Below, in pieces: positions 28,374 to 37,003 of a stretch of 64,000 nt of DNA (its first letter is position 1; the number at the start of each line of letters is the position of its first letter). Below the pieces are notes generated by a model, which was not told the origin of the DNA, made no database searches, and saw nothing but the letters and a program-made list of their open reading frames with translations. The stretch is from Sedimenticola thiotaurini (GTDB lineage Bacteria > Pseudomonadota > Gammaproteobacteria > Chromatiales > Chromatiaceae). The stretch lies in the NCBI GenBank assembly GCA_007713595.1, contig VMRY01000003.1:372001-436000 (forward strand), read 5' to 3'. The translations under genes and the position numbers were made by a program.

Positions 28374-31091
28374 ATGGATAAGCGTAAGGAGAAGACAGAG
28401 GTCCTGGTCAAAGAGGTCCGCGCCGTTTTGAATGGCCAGTCGCTGGATGCAGGTCTGGCCGATATCTTGGCTCGAAAACTGATTGATCTGGACATCCATT
28501 ACTGGGCACGCCAGCTGCTGCTAAAGCTACTTGGCCGTACCGATCTGCAACGCCCTCAGCGAATTCGTCTGGTGCAGGCATTGGCACTGGCCACATACAA
28601 AGACACTACGCTGCTGCAAGTGGAAGCCTTTGACAAGGCCCAGGAGTTACTCGCTGCAGAGTTTGATCTAAAGACGACAAAGGATCAGGAGACACTGGGT
28701 CTGGTTGGGGCGCTCTACAAACGACGCTGGCGATTGGGTCATCGGAAACTGTGGCTGGAACAATCTCTACACTATTACCGACGCGGGTTTGACTGCGGGG
28801 TCATCGGCGATGCCGGGTATACAGCCATTAATGCCGCCTATATTCAGGATCTCCTTGCCTACATAGAGAGTCAGCCTGATAACTCGGTCGGTTCCAGAGA
28901 AGGTACTGAACTGCGCCGTGCAGATGCCCAGTTTATACGCCAGCAGGTCATTACCAGATTGAGCCCGGACCTGCCGGATAAAAATGCTACAGAAGAAGAA
29001 TATTATTGGCTTCTTGTGACAATGGCAGAGGCCTATCTGGGTATGGGTGATAATGCACAGGCCAGTGTTTTACTGAAGCAGGCGGCAGAGCTGGATGATA
29101 TTCCTGACTGGTGGAAAAAAAGTACGGTTGAACAGTTGATTCATCTGATACAGGTGCAATCACCTGATCAGGATGCAACACCGCTCAGTGAATCGGCATC
29201 CTGGTCAGCGGTTAATTATCTGTTGGGTGATGCGTCGGTAAAGGCGGCGGAAACACTGTTTTCCGGCAAGGTGGGGTTGGCACTTTCTGGTGGTGGCTTT
29301 CGCGCATCCTTTTATCACTTGGGTGTGCTGGCAAAATTAGCTGAGTTGGATATGCTGCGCCATATTGAAGTGCTCTCCTGTGTTTCCGGCGGCTCCATTG
29401 TTGGCGCGCACTACTATCTTGAGTTGCGCCGGATGATGCAATTTTCTAGCAGGGATTCTGAACAGAAAAATTACGGGTTGAGTGATGAGGCAATCACGCA
29501 AGATGACTATCTGGCACTTGTCGCGACCCTTATAGATGACTTCCTTGATGGTGTACAGAAAAATATTCGCATGCGCGTACTGGCAAGCCCGATTGCCAAT
29601 CTGAAAATGCTCTTCCTGCCCACTTATTCACGCACTGAATATCTGGGGGAGTTGTATGAAAAATTCCTTTATAGCCGCGTCAAAGACAATCCGAAAAGTG
29701 ACTCAGAAAAAACGGCACCGCGTCTGTTGAGAGAGATGATTATTCAACCGCCCGATGAAGTGGCAGGCTTCCGTCCTGACAATGTGAACTGGCGTCGCTG
29801 TAATAAGATTCCGCAACTGGTGCTGAACTCTACAACATTAAATACAGGACATGTGTGGCAGTTTACAGTGACCTGGATGGGGGAGTCCCCGAACCTGATC
29901 AATCGTGCGATTGATAAAAACCCGCGCTTACGACGACTCTATTATCAGGAGGCACCTGAAGTGCGGTATCAGAATTTTCGCCTCGGTCATGCAGTGGCAG
30001 CCTCCTCCTGTGTGCCAGGGCTGTTTGAACCGATAGAGCTGCCTCAGCTCTATCCTGAAAAAAACATTCGTCTGGTGGATGGGGGTGTGTTTGATAATCA
30101 GGGCTACGCCTCACTCCTGGAACAGGATTGCAAGGTGATGATAATCAGTGATGCCAGTGGTCAGCTCACTGCAGATGATGATCCAGCCGGAGGTGTACTG
30201 GGACCTGTCTTACGCAGTAACTCCGTGATGATGGAGCGTATACGCTGGAGTGGTTATGAGGATCTCCATGCGCGTCGCCGTAGTAGTCTTCTGAAGGGAT
30301 TGACCTATGTGCACTTGACCCAGGGATTGGAAGGAAAGGAGATTGACTGGAAAAAAGAGACAGGGAGTGCTGTAGTGAATCCGATGGTCGAACCAAACAC
30401 CGGATACGGAATCAGGCGAGAGGTGCAACATCGACTGGCGAGTATACGCACGGACCTGGATTCGTTTAACGATATCGAAGCACTTGCCCTTATGAACAGT
30501 GGTTATTATGCAATGGCAGAGGTTGCCGGCAATCTTGATGACTTTCCGCTGGTTAAAGATGTCAGGCATAACTGGATTTTTCAGCAACTTGATGAGGCAA
30601 TGCAATCGACACAAGATTCAAACAGTAAGATCTCTGCAAAGAAACTGGATAACCAGTTGAAGATTTCCCATATGAAGTTTTTCAAGGTCTGGCGGTTAAA
30701 CAGCACTTTGTATGGATTTGCGATTGCGGTTGCTGCAATCTGTCTAATCGGGCTGGGGTACTGGACCATTAACGCCCTCATTACTGATCCGACGATGAGC
30801 ATAATGGCGACGGCTCCAGCTCAGTCACTCATCAGTAGTTTGACTGCGATTCTGACACTGCAGAATCTGGTCGCGGGTCTCTTTTTCCTGTTGCTCGGTT
30901 ATGGGCTTTTAGCGCTGTTTGGTAAACGTGTGGGGAAACGCCTTATGCAGTTCCTCAAGCCACGTTCAGCAATGCAGCGGGTAACCATTGGACTTGGGAT
31001 TGGGCTGATAGGTTGGATCTTTCCGCGCCTGCACCTGATGCTGTTTGATCGTATTTATCTTAAGATGGGCCGTGTGCGTGAGAGTAAATAA
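28374..31091 (+). CDS. Patatin-like phospholipase with TRAFs-binding-like N-terminus and membrane C-terminus
   Basis: About 905 residues. An N-terminal helical region (about 60-250; LGLVGALYKRRW, LHYYRRGFDCG, YTAINAAYIQDLL) resembles the TRAFs-binding/DUF4071 helical-repeat domain. A patatin domain follows (about 290-640): ALSGGGFRASFYHLG is the oxyanion loop, SCVSGGSIVG carries the nucleophile near residue 336 (C in place of the first G of GxSxG, a known variant) and VDGGVFDNQG gives the DG motif near 568. Three transmembrane helices lie at the C-terminus (about 773-800, 815-845, 865-890). It should act on membrane lipids at the cytoplasmic face. GGGGGAGA precedes the ATG. Divergent from the zinc-ribbon/TIR pair, with about 264 bases between. 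Confidence 0.9.
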   Translation: MDKRKEKTEVLVKEVRAVLNGQSLDAGLADILARKLIDLDIHYWARQLLLKLLGRTDLQRPQRIRLVQALALATYKDTTLLQVEAFDKAQELLAAEFDLKTTKDQETLGLVGALYKRRWRLGHRKLWLEQSLHYYRRGFDCGVIGDAGYTAINAAYIQDLLAYIESQPDNSVGSREGTELRRADAQFIRQQVITRLSPDLPDKNATEEEYYWLLVTMAEAYLGMGDNAQASVLLKQAAELDDIPDWWKKSTVEQLIHLIQVQSPDQDATPLSESASWSAVNYLLGDASVKAAETLFSGKVGLALSGGGFRASFYHLGVLAKLAELDMLRHIEVLSCVSGGSIVGAHYYLELRRMMQFSSRDSEQKNYGLSDEAITQDDYLALVATLIDDFLDGVQKNIRMRVLASPIANLKMLFLPTYSRTEYLGELYEKFLYSRVKDNPKSDSEKTAPRLLREMIIQPPDEVAGFRPDNVNWRRCNKIPQLVLNSTTLNTGHVWQFTVTWMGESPNLINRAIDKNPRLRRLYYQEAPEVRYQNFRLGHAVAASSCVPGLFEPIELPQLYPEKNIRLVDGGVFDNQGYASLLEQDCKVMIISDASGQLTADDDPAGGVLGPVLRSNSVMMERIRWSGYEDLHARRRSSLLKGLTYVHLTQGLEGKEIDWKKETGSAVVNPMVEPNTGYGIRREVQHRLASIRTDLDSFNDIEALALMNSGYYAMAEVAGNLDDFPLVKDVRHNWIFQQLDEAMQSTQDSNSKISAKKLDNQLKISHMKFFKVWRLNSTLYGFAIAVAAICLIGLGYWTINALITDPTMSIMATAPAQSLISSLTAILTLQNLVAGLFFLLLGYGLLALFGKRVGKRLMQFLKPRSAMQRVTIGLGIGLIGWIFPRLHLMLFDRIYLKMGRVRESK

Positions 31092-31104
31092 GGGTGCGTG
31101 TCTT

Positions 31105-32088
31105 TTACATTAAGAGGCGAAACTCGCGAAACCAGCGAGCGAGTTGCTCATGGTAGAGGTGGGCAGCATATTGAGGACCGTTGTAAAAGCGTGCGACTTT
31201 TCGAAAATCTTCCGTTGTTGGATCTCCTTTTCTGGTTTGTGATTCTCTTGGCTTTAAAAATTCGCCAACAAAGATAACCTGCTTCTCGACAGGGGCTGTA
31301 AATAATGCTGTGGCATTGCTGGCACCCACTGCCTGATAATTTGTACCCATAATTTGACCAAGGCCGAGGCTCATGGATTGCATGCGCAATTCAGGCAGTG
31401 ATTGTTCGGGATGATTTCTATTGAGTCGCGAGAGATAGTGCTGTTCAAATCGGGGGCGAATTACCCCGGCCGTCTCCTGGCGAATGATGGCCAGTATCCA
31501 TTCGGCTCTGACGGTAATCCCCTCCTGCTCACGAATTCCTTCAGATGCCGTTTGTGCCGATTGACCATAGTGTTCTAGGATTTCCCGGCAGTTGAGAAAG
31601 CGCCGACGATGCAGCGCATTAAGATGGAACAGGGCACTCTCTAGCTCTCCAGTCATGATCTGCTTATTCTTGCAGCGCTCTTTTGCAACGCTCAGCATGG
31701 CAGTGAGTGTTGGCTCTGTTAATGTGGCTTCGGGTACGCTGGTGATGAGTTTTTTGGCTGTATTCCACTGGCAGGGATAGCAGAGATCCTTCCTTGAAAT
31801 GGTAGATGAAAGTTGATGTTCAAACTGAAATTGCGCAACAGCGCGATTGGTTCCACGCCCAAAGTCCCCATCAATGCTGAACGCACCACTGGCCGATGTT
31901 GAATAGCCTAAAAAGATAAGAAGTCGTTGTACTGCACTGATGGCCAACTCACCAACGGAGCGCCGGGTCAGTCTGATATCATGCTCAAGGAAGCGCTGTA
32001 GGTCACTCTGCCAGGTGACCGTATCATCATCGGGGTGGGTGACAATTTTGCGAATAATCGGATCGTTCACGAGTGCTGCAACGTCCAT
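31105..32088 (-). CDS. Peptidoglycan-binding N-acetylmuramidase-like protein
   Basis: 327 residues. A PG_binding_1 domain is visible near residues 45-95 (VQRLLIFLGY, IDGDFGRGTNRAVAQFQ). The C-terminal half (about 165-325) resembles the DUF3380 N-acetylmuramidase domain: AIIRQETAGVIRPRFEQHYL with a glutamate as catalytic candidate, then SMSLGLGQIMGTNYQAVG and KVARFYNG. No signal peptide or membrane helix is seen, so export would need another route such as a secretion system or lysis, or the substrate lies elsewhere. It is the last gene of a three-gene unit, convergent with the patatin gene (13 bases between stops). Confidence 0.78.
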   Translation of the reverse strand: MDVAALVNDPIIRKIVTHPDDDTVTWQSDLQRFLEHDIRLTRRSVGELAISAVQRLLIFLGYSTSASGAFSIDGDFGRGTNRAVAQFQFEHQLSSTISRKDLCYPCQWNTAKKLITSVPEATLTEPTLTAMLSVAKERCKNKQIMTGELESALFHLNALHRRRFLNCREILEHYGQSAQTASEGIREQEGITVRAEWILAIIRQETAGVIRPRFEQHYLSRLNRNHPEQSLPELRMQSMSLGLGQIMGTNYQAVGASNATALFTAPVEKQVIFVGEFLKPRESQTRKGDPTTEDFRKVARFYNGPQYAAHLYHEQLARWFREFRLLM

Positions 32089-32126
32089 CTCACCATACCC
32101 TCAACTCAGAATTAATTAGAGTTTCC

Positions 32127-32312
32127 CTAATCCTTGTTTGTCGTTTCGCCTATCAGTTTCTGTCGATACTCCTTGATACAATCACTGCAGATAAAAGCAT
32201 CAGGGCCCTGAATCATCTTCTTTACCTGGTTAGTGCCTTTGCCACAGAAAGAGCAGAAAGGAGGTTCCGGTTTTCTGTTTGAGGGTATTGTATTGCTATT
32301 CATCGGGTTCAT
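32127..32312 (-). CDS. Stand-alone ClpX-type C4 zinc-finger protein
   Basis: A 61-residue protein consisting almost only of a zf-C4_ClpX domain: cysteines 20, 23, 42 and 45 in CSFCGK and FICSDC, with [12 protein letters not shown] between, just like the N-terminus of ClpX. There is no AAA+ part, so it cannot unfold proteins, but the domain alone dimerises and binds ClpX substrates or adaptors. Its start lies inside the 3' end of the preceding gene (17-base overlap, different frame), pointing to coupled translation. Confidence 0.85.
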   Translation of the reverse strand: MNPMNSNTIPSNRKPEPPFCSFCGKGTNQVKKMIQGPDAFICSDCIKEYRQKLIGETTNKD

Positions 32313-32685
32313 ACATCGCTAGAAAAAGTGTTTCCGCTACAGGATAGCCGTCTGTCCTGTCCGGATGGTTGAAAACAATAAAGTCACCCGCCTGATATTC
32401 CGACTCACCCTCTTTGGTTTTGATGCGCCCATTTGTATGAGCCTTTTCTGCCCAGACGGGGGTTGTCTTTAGATAGCGGCCCGGTTCAATTTTCTGGTAG
32501 GTTTTTTTAAAGGAGTCTGCATCAATCGAGTAGACATCACCGCCGTTATCTACCAGCCAGTCACCGGGCTTGCAGTGTTGCTCCGCGCCCCACTTGTTAT
32601 AGTGTAGTCCCGGAGTATCCAGGGTGAGCCGTATAGCGGTAACGGCTTGATCAGGGCGCTTTCGATAGCGTTGCAGTGTGCTCAT
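32296..32685 (-). CDS. PGDYG-like domain protein
   Basis: 129 residues with [26 protein letters not shown] and a second [13 protein letters not shown], resembling the small PGDYG family, which has no known function. Soluble and without signal peptide. First gene of a minus-strand unit that continues into the ClpX-type zinc finger (overlapping by 17 bases) and the muramidase-like gene. No recognised promoter is visible upstream, where 194 bases separate it from the porin gene. Confidence 0.72.
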   Translation of the reverse strand: MSTLQRYRKRPDQAVTAIRLTLDTPGLHYNKWGAEQHCKPGDWLVDNGGDVYSIDADSFKKTYQKIEPGRYLKTTPVWAEKAHTNGRIKTKEGESEYQAGDFIVFNHPDRTDGYPVAETLFLAMYEPDE

Positions 32686-32845
32686 AACCTGAATGTAGCA
32701 CGAATTTGTCAGGTTAAATAAATGAGGCTATCTACCAATGGTTTGTGAAGGAAATATGTTAATACCAAGATAGCCAGTTGGCTGGTATCAGAGACTCTTC
32801 ATATTCCAGGATTTTAATATGGGGGCGCGCTACTTTCAGGTAAAT

Positions 32846-32872
32846 GGATGAGCCGAAAAACACGGCTCATCC
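32846..32872 (-). terminator. Terminator-like hairpin after the porin gene
   Basis: Arms GGATGAGCCG (32846-32855) and CGGCTCATCC (32863-32872) form a 10-bp stem with an A-rich 7-base loop, 7 bases beyond the porin stop on the minus strand. The tail read on the minus strand (ATTTACC) is only weakly T-rich. Confidence 0.68.
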
Positions 32873-32879
32873 TGTATCT

Positions 32880-33524
32880 TTAAAAGCTTTTTGAAATCGT
32901 GAATATCCCCCGTCCATCGGCCAAGTGGTTGTTGCTGATATCCGTGTCCGTGTAGGCCAGCTCAAAATCAAGACCCGCATAGGATTTACTTAACCCTATT
33001 TTCCAGTCCGTTACCTCACTGCCGGTGTCTGGGTCGTTGTAGCCAAGATGCAGGCCAAGGCCGAAACCTTCAGGCAATTCAAAGTCGGCACCAGCCTCCC
33101 AGTAGGTATTCTCATGCTCAGGATCGTAGGAGACTTTTGCATTAATAAAACCATAACCAATCCCAAGATAGACCTCATTGAAATCACTGCTCCCCTGGCC
33201 GGGATAGTCATAATGAATCACACCTACATCATAGCTAAAACCACTTTCGAGTTCGTTGCTGTATCCAGCGTAAAGATCAATCTCAACATTTGCGGTGTCG
33301 TTAAAATCAACATTCGAACCCCAAACGCCAAGATAGAAGCCGCTCGCATGGGCGTAGTCTAGGCCGCCCTGAATGGCGATACCGTTATCGGTCTGTGATG
33401 TTCCGCGCCAGATATAATCTGATGTCAATGCGATGTTTGCACTGATGGGGCTCTCTGCGTGTGCGAGAGTGGGGAGTGTTGAGAGTGCGACAGCTCCCAT
33501 GAGTAGAGAATTACGGATCTTCAT
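32880..33524 (-). CDS. TorF-family outer-membrane porin-like protein
   Basis: A 214-residue protein with a signal peptide (about 1-23, ending AHAES) and alternating beta-strand segments: NIALTSDYIWRGTSQTD, the signature of the TorF/TIGR02001 family, and a terminal phenylalanine (TISKSF) typical of proteins inserted by the BAM complex. TorF-like proteins are putative porins often found with transporters or anaerobic respiration genes. AAGGAG lies 6 bases ahead of the ATG. A hairpin follows the stop, and an FNR-like site lies about 100 bases upstream, so it is probably monocistronic. Confidence 0.9.
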   Translation of the reverse strand: MKIRNSLLMGAVALSTLPTLAHAESPISANIALTSDYIWRGTSQTDNGIAIQGGLDYAHASGFYLGVWGSNVDFNDTANVEIDLYAGYSNELESGFSYDVGVIHYDYPGQGSSDFNEVYLGIGYGFINAKVSYDPEHENTYWEAGADFELPEGFGLGLHLGYNDPDTGSEVTDWKIGLSKSYAGLDFELAYTDTDISNNHLADGRGIFTISKSF

Positions 33525-33624
33525 TGCATACTCCTTAAAATGATAACAATTTGGCCGTGCTTAAATGATCAACCAGTTGATGGATTTGATAACTCTGTAG
33601 CAGGAGGTGTGCCAAAGATTATTA

Positions 33625-33638
33625 ATGATATTAATCAA
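33625..33638. promoter_or_regulatory. FNR/Anr-like binding site
   Basis: ATGAT-ATTA-ATCAA matches the FNR consensus TTGAT-N4-ATCAA at 9 of 10 positions. The centre lies about 107 bases before the porin start on the minus strand and about 145 bases before the VOC gene on the plus strand, so it could serve either. Confidence 0.45.
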
Positions 33639-33775
33639 TGGCTTGCCTGATGGTGTTTGGCGGGAGCGCAATGTTCCGCACTCTCTTGATGCTGGAGTTG
33701 AGTGGTGTGCATGCTTATGGTGCGTGCGGATGGTTTTGCCGGCCAGTCTGCGGTGGTAATGAAAAAGGAGCGGGT

Positions 33776-34186
33776 ATGAAACCAAGAATCAGTATGATTA
33801 CGCTCGGTGTTGATGATATTGAGCGCGCGGTGGCATTTTATGAGAACGGTCTTGGCTTTCCCCGAATGGAATCCCCGCCAACAGTCGCCTTTTTTACTCT
33901 CAATGGCAGTTGGCTTGGACTGTACGGCAGGGAGGCGCTTGCCGAAGATGCGCAGATCTCCGCTGACGGCGGTGGTTTTAACAGCTTTGCACTGGCGCAT
34001 AACGTAGAATCGGAAGCCGAAGTGGATGCTGTATTGGCGCAAGCGGTTGAGGCAGGAGCGACTCTGGTTAAAGCTGGACAGAGAGTATTCTGGGGTGGTT
34101 ATTCGGGTTATTTTAAAGATCCCGATGGCCATCTATGGGAAGTTGCTTACAATCCACACTTCTGGATTGGTCCGGAAGATAAATAA
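33776..34186 (+). CDS. VOC-family (glyoxalase/dioxygenase superfamily) protein
   Basis: 136 residues forming two beta-alpha-beta-beta-beta modules: ISMITLGVDDIERAVAFYENGLGF and the closing FKDPDGHLWEVAYNP with the metal-ligand glutamate. It has the layout of the vicinal-oxygen-chelate fold, but substrate and reaction cannot be told; it is not GloA, which is elsewhere in the window. The ATG at 33776 is preceded by AAGGAG about 5 bases away. MaoC follows after 35 bases on the same strand. Confidence 0.9.
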   Translation: MKPRISMITLGVDDIERAVAFYENGLGFPRMESPPTVAFFTLNGSWLGLYGREALAEDAQISADGGGFNSFALAHNVESEAEVDAVLAQAVEAGATLVKAGQRVFWGGYSGYFKDPDGHLWEVAYNPHFWIGPEDK

Positions 34187-34221
34187 ACCCATTTATCGTA
34201 TAACTAAACAGAGGTGGATTA

Positions 34222-34692
34222 ATGTTTCAATCTGATGGCAATACATATCCCGAGTTAGTCTGGTTTGAAGACTTCGCTGTTGGTCAGCGGTTCAATTATG
34301 GTGCCTGGCATATGACCAAGTCCGAGATGATTGATTTTGCAACGCTGTATGATCCAGAGCCGTTTCATCTGGATGAGGCAGCCGCCATTGCGCAGGGCTG
34401 GGGTGGCTTGATTGCCTCCGGTCCACAGGTTGCATCAATCTGGCGACGACTGAGTAAGGAGGCGTTCCCCAATGCTCAGAGTGTGATATCTCCGGGCTGG
34501 GAAAATATTCGTTGGATGAAGCCGGTTTTTGCTGGAGACAGTTTGTATGCGCGGACTGAGATAGGCGATATGCGTCGCCTGGAGAGTCGGCCTGGTGAGG
34601 GAATGATCAAGCTCCAGAACACTATTTATCGACAGGAAGAGGATGTTGTTTCCACATTGAGCTCAACCTGGTTTGTGCGCTGCCACCCCTGA
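34222..34692 (+). CDS. MaoC-family hot-dog dehydratase
   Basis: 156 residues with the single hot-dog fold of MaoC-type (R)-specific enoyl hydratases: DFAVGQRFNYG at the start, then FATLYDPEPFHLDEAAA, in which the D and H are the catalytic pair, and GLIASGPQV. It hydrates trans-2-enoyl-thioesters or a related compound; the particular pathway is unknown. AGAGGTGG lies ahead of the ATG. It may share a transcript with the VOC gene. Confidence 0.9.
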   Translation: MFQSDGNTYPELVWFEDFAVGQRFNYGAWHMTKSEMIDFATLYDPEPFHLDEAAAIAQGWGGLIASGPQVASIWRRLSKEAFPNAQSVISPGWENIRWMKPVFAGDSLYARTEIGDMRRLESRPGEGMIKLQNTIYRQEEDVVSTLSSTWFVRCHP

Positions 34693-34779
34693 GGAGCTGA
34701 ATTATGGGTGTGTAACGGATCGAAACGGTTGTTTATTTGTCTGAGTTATTACTGCGATAAAATTGCAACAGGTGAGCCC

Positions 34780-35238
34780 ATGTTAAACATGCAACCAATA
34801 CTCAGTTTTCTGTTAATCCCCCTGCTGCTGACGGGTTGCATGTCGGCCCAGTCTCTGCGTGATGAACGCATCGAAACTGAGCAGGCCCTGTTTGATAGTT
34901 ATCCACCCGACATACAGGAGCAGGTTCGATTGGGGCAGATCGATATTGGTTACAGCAAAGATATGGTGCGACTTGCCTGGGGCCCACCCGACCAGATTTT
35001 CAGGCGCACCACGCGCGCCAAGCAGTCCGTTGTCTGGAGCTATACCCAGTTACGAAGTTATCCCCGCCTGGATCGAATGAGTGTACCCATCTATTACATT
35101 GATAGCAGCGGTCGGCAGCAGTTCAGTTATCACAGTGTCTGGGTCAATCGTGATACACAGGAACAATTCACTGTGGCGCGGGTTGAGTTTGTCCAGGGCT
35201 TGGTAACGGCCATTGAGCAACTCAACGGTGATCAGTAG
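34780..35238 (+). CDS. Predicted lipoprotein of unknown function
   Basis: About 152 residues with a lipobox LLTGC at residues 17-21, so the mature N-terminus would be a diacylated cysteine. The rest includes VRLGQIDIGYSKDMVRLAWGPPDQIFRRTT, resembling the BamE/SmpA-like turn where GxP segments form beta-hairpins, and WSYTQLRSYP. I cannot assign it. The ATG at 34780 has GGTGAG ahead; a second in-frame ATG at 34789 would also keep the lipobox. The open frame from 34708 is longer but unsupported. Confidence 0.78.
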   Translation: MLNMQPILSFLLIPLLLTGCMSAQSLRDERIETEQALFDSYPPDIQEQVRLGQIDIGYSKDMVRLAWGPPDQIFRRTTRAKQSVVWSYTQLRSYPRLDRMSVPIYYIDSSGRQQFSYHSVWVNRDTQEQFTVARVEFVQGLVTAIEQLNGDQ

Positions 35239-35291
35239 AGATGGTAAGCCTTGTTGAATTGTGTATATAAAAATTAGCCGGATGGGCTTAA

Positions 35292-35672
35292 TTATTTTCC
35301 AATAAGCTCTATTGGATAGCCATCTGGATCCTCGACGAAGGCAATTATCGTTGTGCCTGCATTCATCGGTCCGGCCTCACGCAGGATTTTTCCACCACTG
35401 GCCTTAATCCGGTCTGCGGCCTGGTAGACGTCATCTACCTCAATCGCTATATGACCATAGGCATTGCCCATCTCATACTGTTCAACACCCCAGTTGTAGG
35501 TCAGTTCAATCACCGTTTGATCCGACTCTTTGCCGTAGCCGAGAAAGGCCAGGGTGAATTTACCGTCGGGGTACTCCTTTTGCCGGAGCAGTGTCATGCC
35601 CAGTACCTGGGTATAAAAGTCAATGGAGCGTTGCAGGTTGCCGGTTCGCAACATGGTGTGAAGCATTCTCAT
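35292..35672 (-). CDS. gloA: Lactoylglutathione lyase (glyoxalase I)
   Basis: 126 residues from the ATG at 35672. [20 protein letters not shown] is the standard start, and the metal ligands sit in [21 protein letters not shown] and [10 protein letters not shown]. It isomerises the hemithioacetal of methylglyoxal and glutathione to S-lactoylglutathione. The frame is open to 35702, but the extra ten residues are absent from the family. Not linked to gloB here. Confidence 0.96.
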   Translation of the reverse strand: MRMLHTMLRTGNLQRSIDFYTQVLGMTLLRQKEYPDGKFTLAFLGYGKESDQTVIELTYNWGVEQYEMGNAYGHIAIEVDDVYQAADRIKASGGKILREAGPMNAGTTIIAFVEDPDGYPIELIGK

Positions 35673-35716
35673 GGTATATGCGGTCCTTTTACAGTGGGAC
35701 AAGTTTCAGGTTAGCG

Positions 35717-36352
35717 CTATTCATCAGCAGAAGGCAAGGAATCCTCCTGCTCTTCACGCAGTCGAATGGGGGTGGCATTGTCTGGGTGGCGGCCGGCAGT
35801 ATCTGCATAGTAGGCACGGATCTGATCCATATCGGCCTTGATGTTTCCTGTTGGGAAAAGCGCTAGGCCGATGCGGGCGGTCCTGGTAGGAAAATCCAAT
35901 GAGCCACACACGATGGGCACGTTGGCGGCTTGGGCGATCCGGTAAAAACCGGATTTCCAGTAGTCTCTTCTGCCCCGGGTTCCAGAAGGGGTGATCAGTA
36001 ATACCTGCCGTTCTGCATCTGCAAGCTGCTTGGCCAGTTGCTTAGCTATTCCACCGGGGTTGGCCCGGTCAACAGCAATTCCGCCCAGCCAGCGCATAAA
36101 ACTACCGAATGGCCATCTGAAGAGTGTGTCTTTGCCGACCCAGGATATCCGCAGTCGGAACACATAGAGAGTGGCGAGCCCAATTGGGAAGTCCCAGTTG
36201 CTGGTGTGGTGTGCGCCGATCATGAGGAATTTTTTATCGGCTGGCAGTTGCCCCTCTACTTTCCAGCCAAGCAGTTTCAGGAGAGCACGGCCCACCCAGT
36301 ATCTGATCAGGCCAGAGGGATCACTGTGGTGGGTTATACTGGGGCTTGGCAT
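35717..36352 (-). CDS. Lysophospholipid acyltransferase-like protein
   Basis: 211 residues of the PlsC superfamily. The acyltransferase HX4D motif is visible as HHTSNWDF near residue 48, and VGKDTLFRWPFGSFMRWLGG and IAVDR form the next blocks. It probably transfers an acyl chain to a lysolipid or glycolipid at the inner membrane, though the acceptor is unknown. The gene begins directly after the stop of the DUF1285 gene with no gap. A GAAGAG lies inside that gene's end. Confidence 0.88.
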   Translation of the reverse strand: MPSPSITHHSDPSGLIRYWVGRALLKLLGWKVEGQLPADKKFLMIGAHHTSNWDFPIGLATLYVFRLRISWVGKDTLFRWPFGSFMRWLGGIAVDRANPGGIAKQLAKQLADAERQVLLITPSGTRGRRDYWKSGFYRIAQAANVPIVCGSLDFPTRTARIGLALFPTGNIKADMDQIRAYYADTAGRHPDNATPIRLREEQEDSLPSADE

Positions 36353-36913
36353 CTACTCTTCGACCGAGCCAAGATCAAATTGTACGCCCTGGCTACTGAC
36401 ACCCAGATGCTGATTTCCGTCTTTCTCAAAAAGCTCGCCAATACTTACCAGCTCCATATAGACCGTTCGATTGATAAGGGCATCCAGATTATCCCGGCAA
36501 TGGATGTAGGGGCGCGGCTCACCAGTTGCGTGGTCAAATTCGACCCGGATAGGGTGATGGACATCGGCTATGACCTGCTCGCCAATATTGGTAGTGAATA
36601 GTAGCGTGGATTGCTCTTTTTCGAAAATCTGCTCCATCTGAGTGACAACAAAAGGGGCGTCATCAACTTGTATCCGCAGCTTTTCCGCAGGTGTCAGCAG
36701 ATAGAACTCACCATCAGACTCTTTTCTTAGAACGGTGGAAAAAAGTTTTACCAGACTGGCGCGCTGGAACGGACGCCCTTCATGGAACCAGGCGCCATCG
36801 GCTGCAATACGGATATCGATCTCCCCGCAGTTTTGTGGGTTCCAGGATTTCTTTGCTGTGCTGCCAGCTTCCCTGGACTGGATCTCTGATAACAGGTTTT
36901 CAACTCTGGGCAT
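36353..36913 (-). CDS. DUF1285 domain protein
   Basis: 186 residues matching DUF1285: the conserved IDIRIAADGAWFHEGRPFQRASLVKLFSTVLRK and EFYLLTPAEKLRIQVDDAPFVV. Members share a two-domain soluble fold and have no known function. It lies directly upstream of the acyltransferase-like gene and is likely co-transcribed with it. The start is the first ATG of the frame with no strong ribosome site. Confidence 0.9.
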   Translation of the reverse strand: MPRVENLLSEIQSREAGSTAKKSWNPQNCGEIDIRIAADGAWFHEGRPFQRASLVKLFSTVLRKESDGEFYLLTPAEKLRIQVDDAPFVVTQMEQIFEKEQSTLLFTTNIGEQVIADVHHPIRVEFDHATGEPRPYIHCRDNLDALINRTVYMELVSIGELFEKDGNQHLGVSSQGVQFDLGSVEE

Positions 36914-37003
36914 AATTTTCGTATCTTCTGCAACTAAAGTAGTTGGGCGGCTTATATCATAAAAGCGTAGTTGAGAATCCCTTCCGGGATAACCATAGTA
37001 AAG

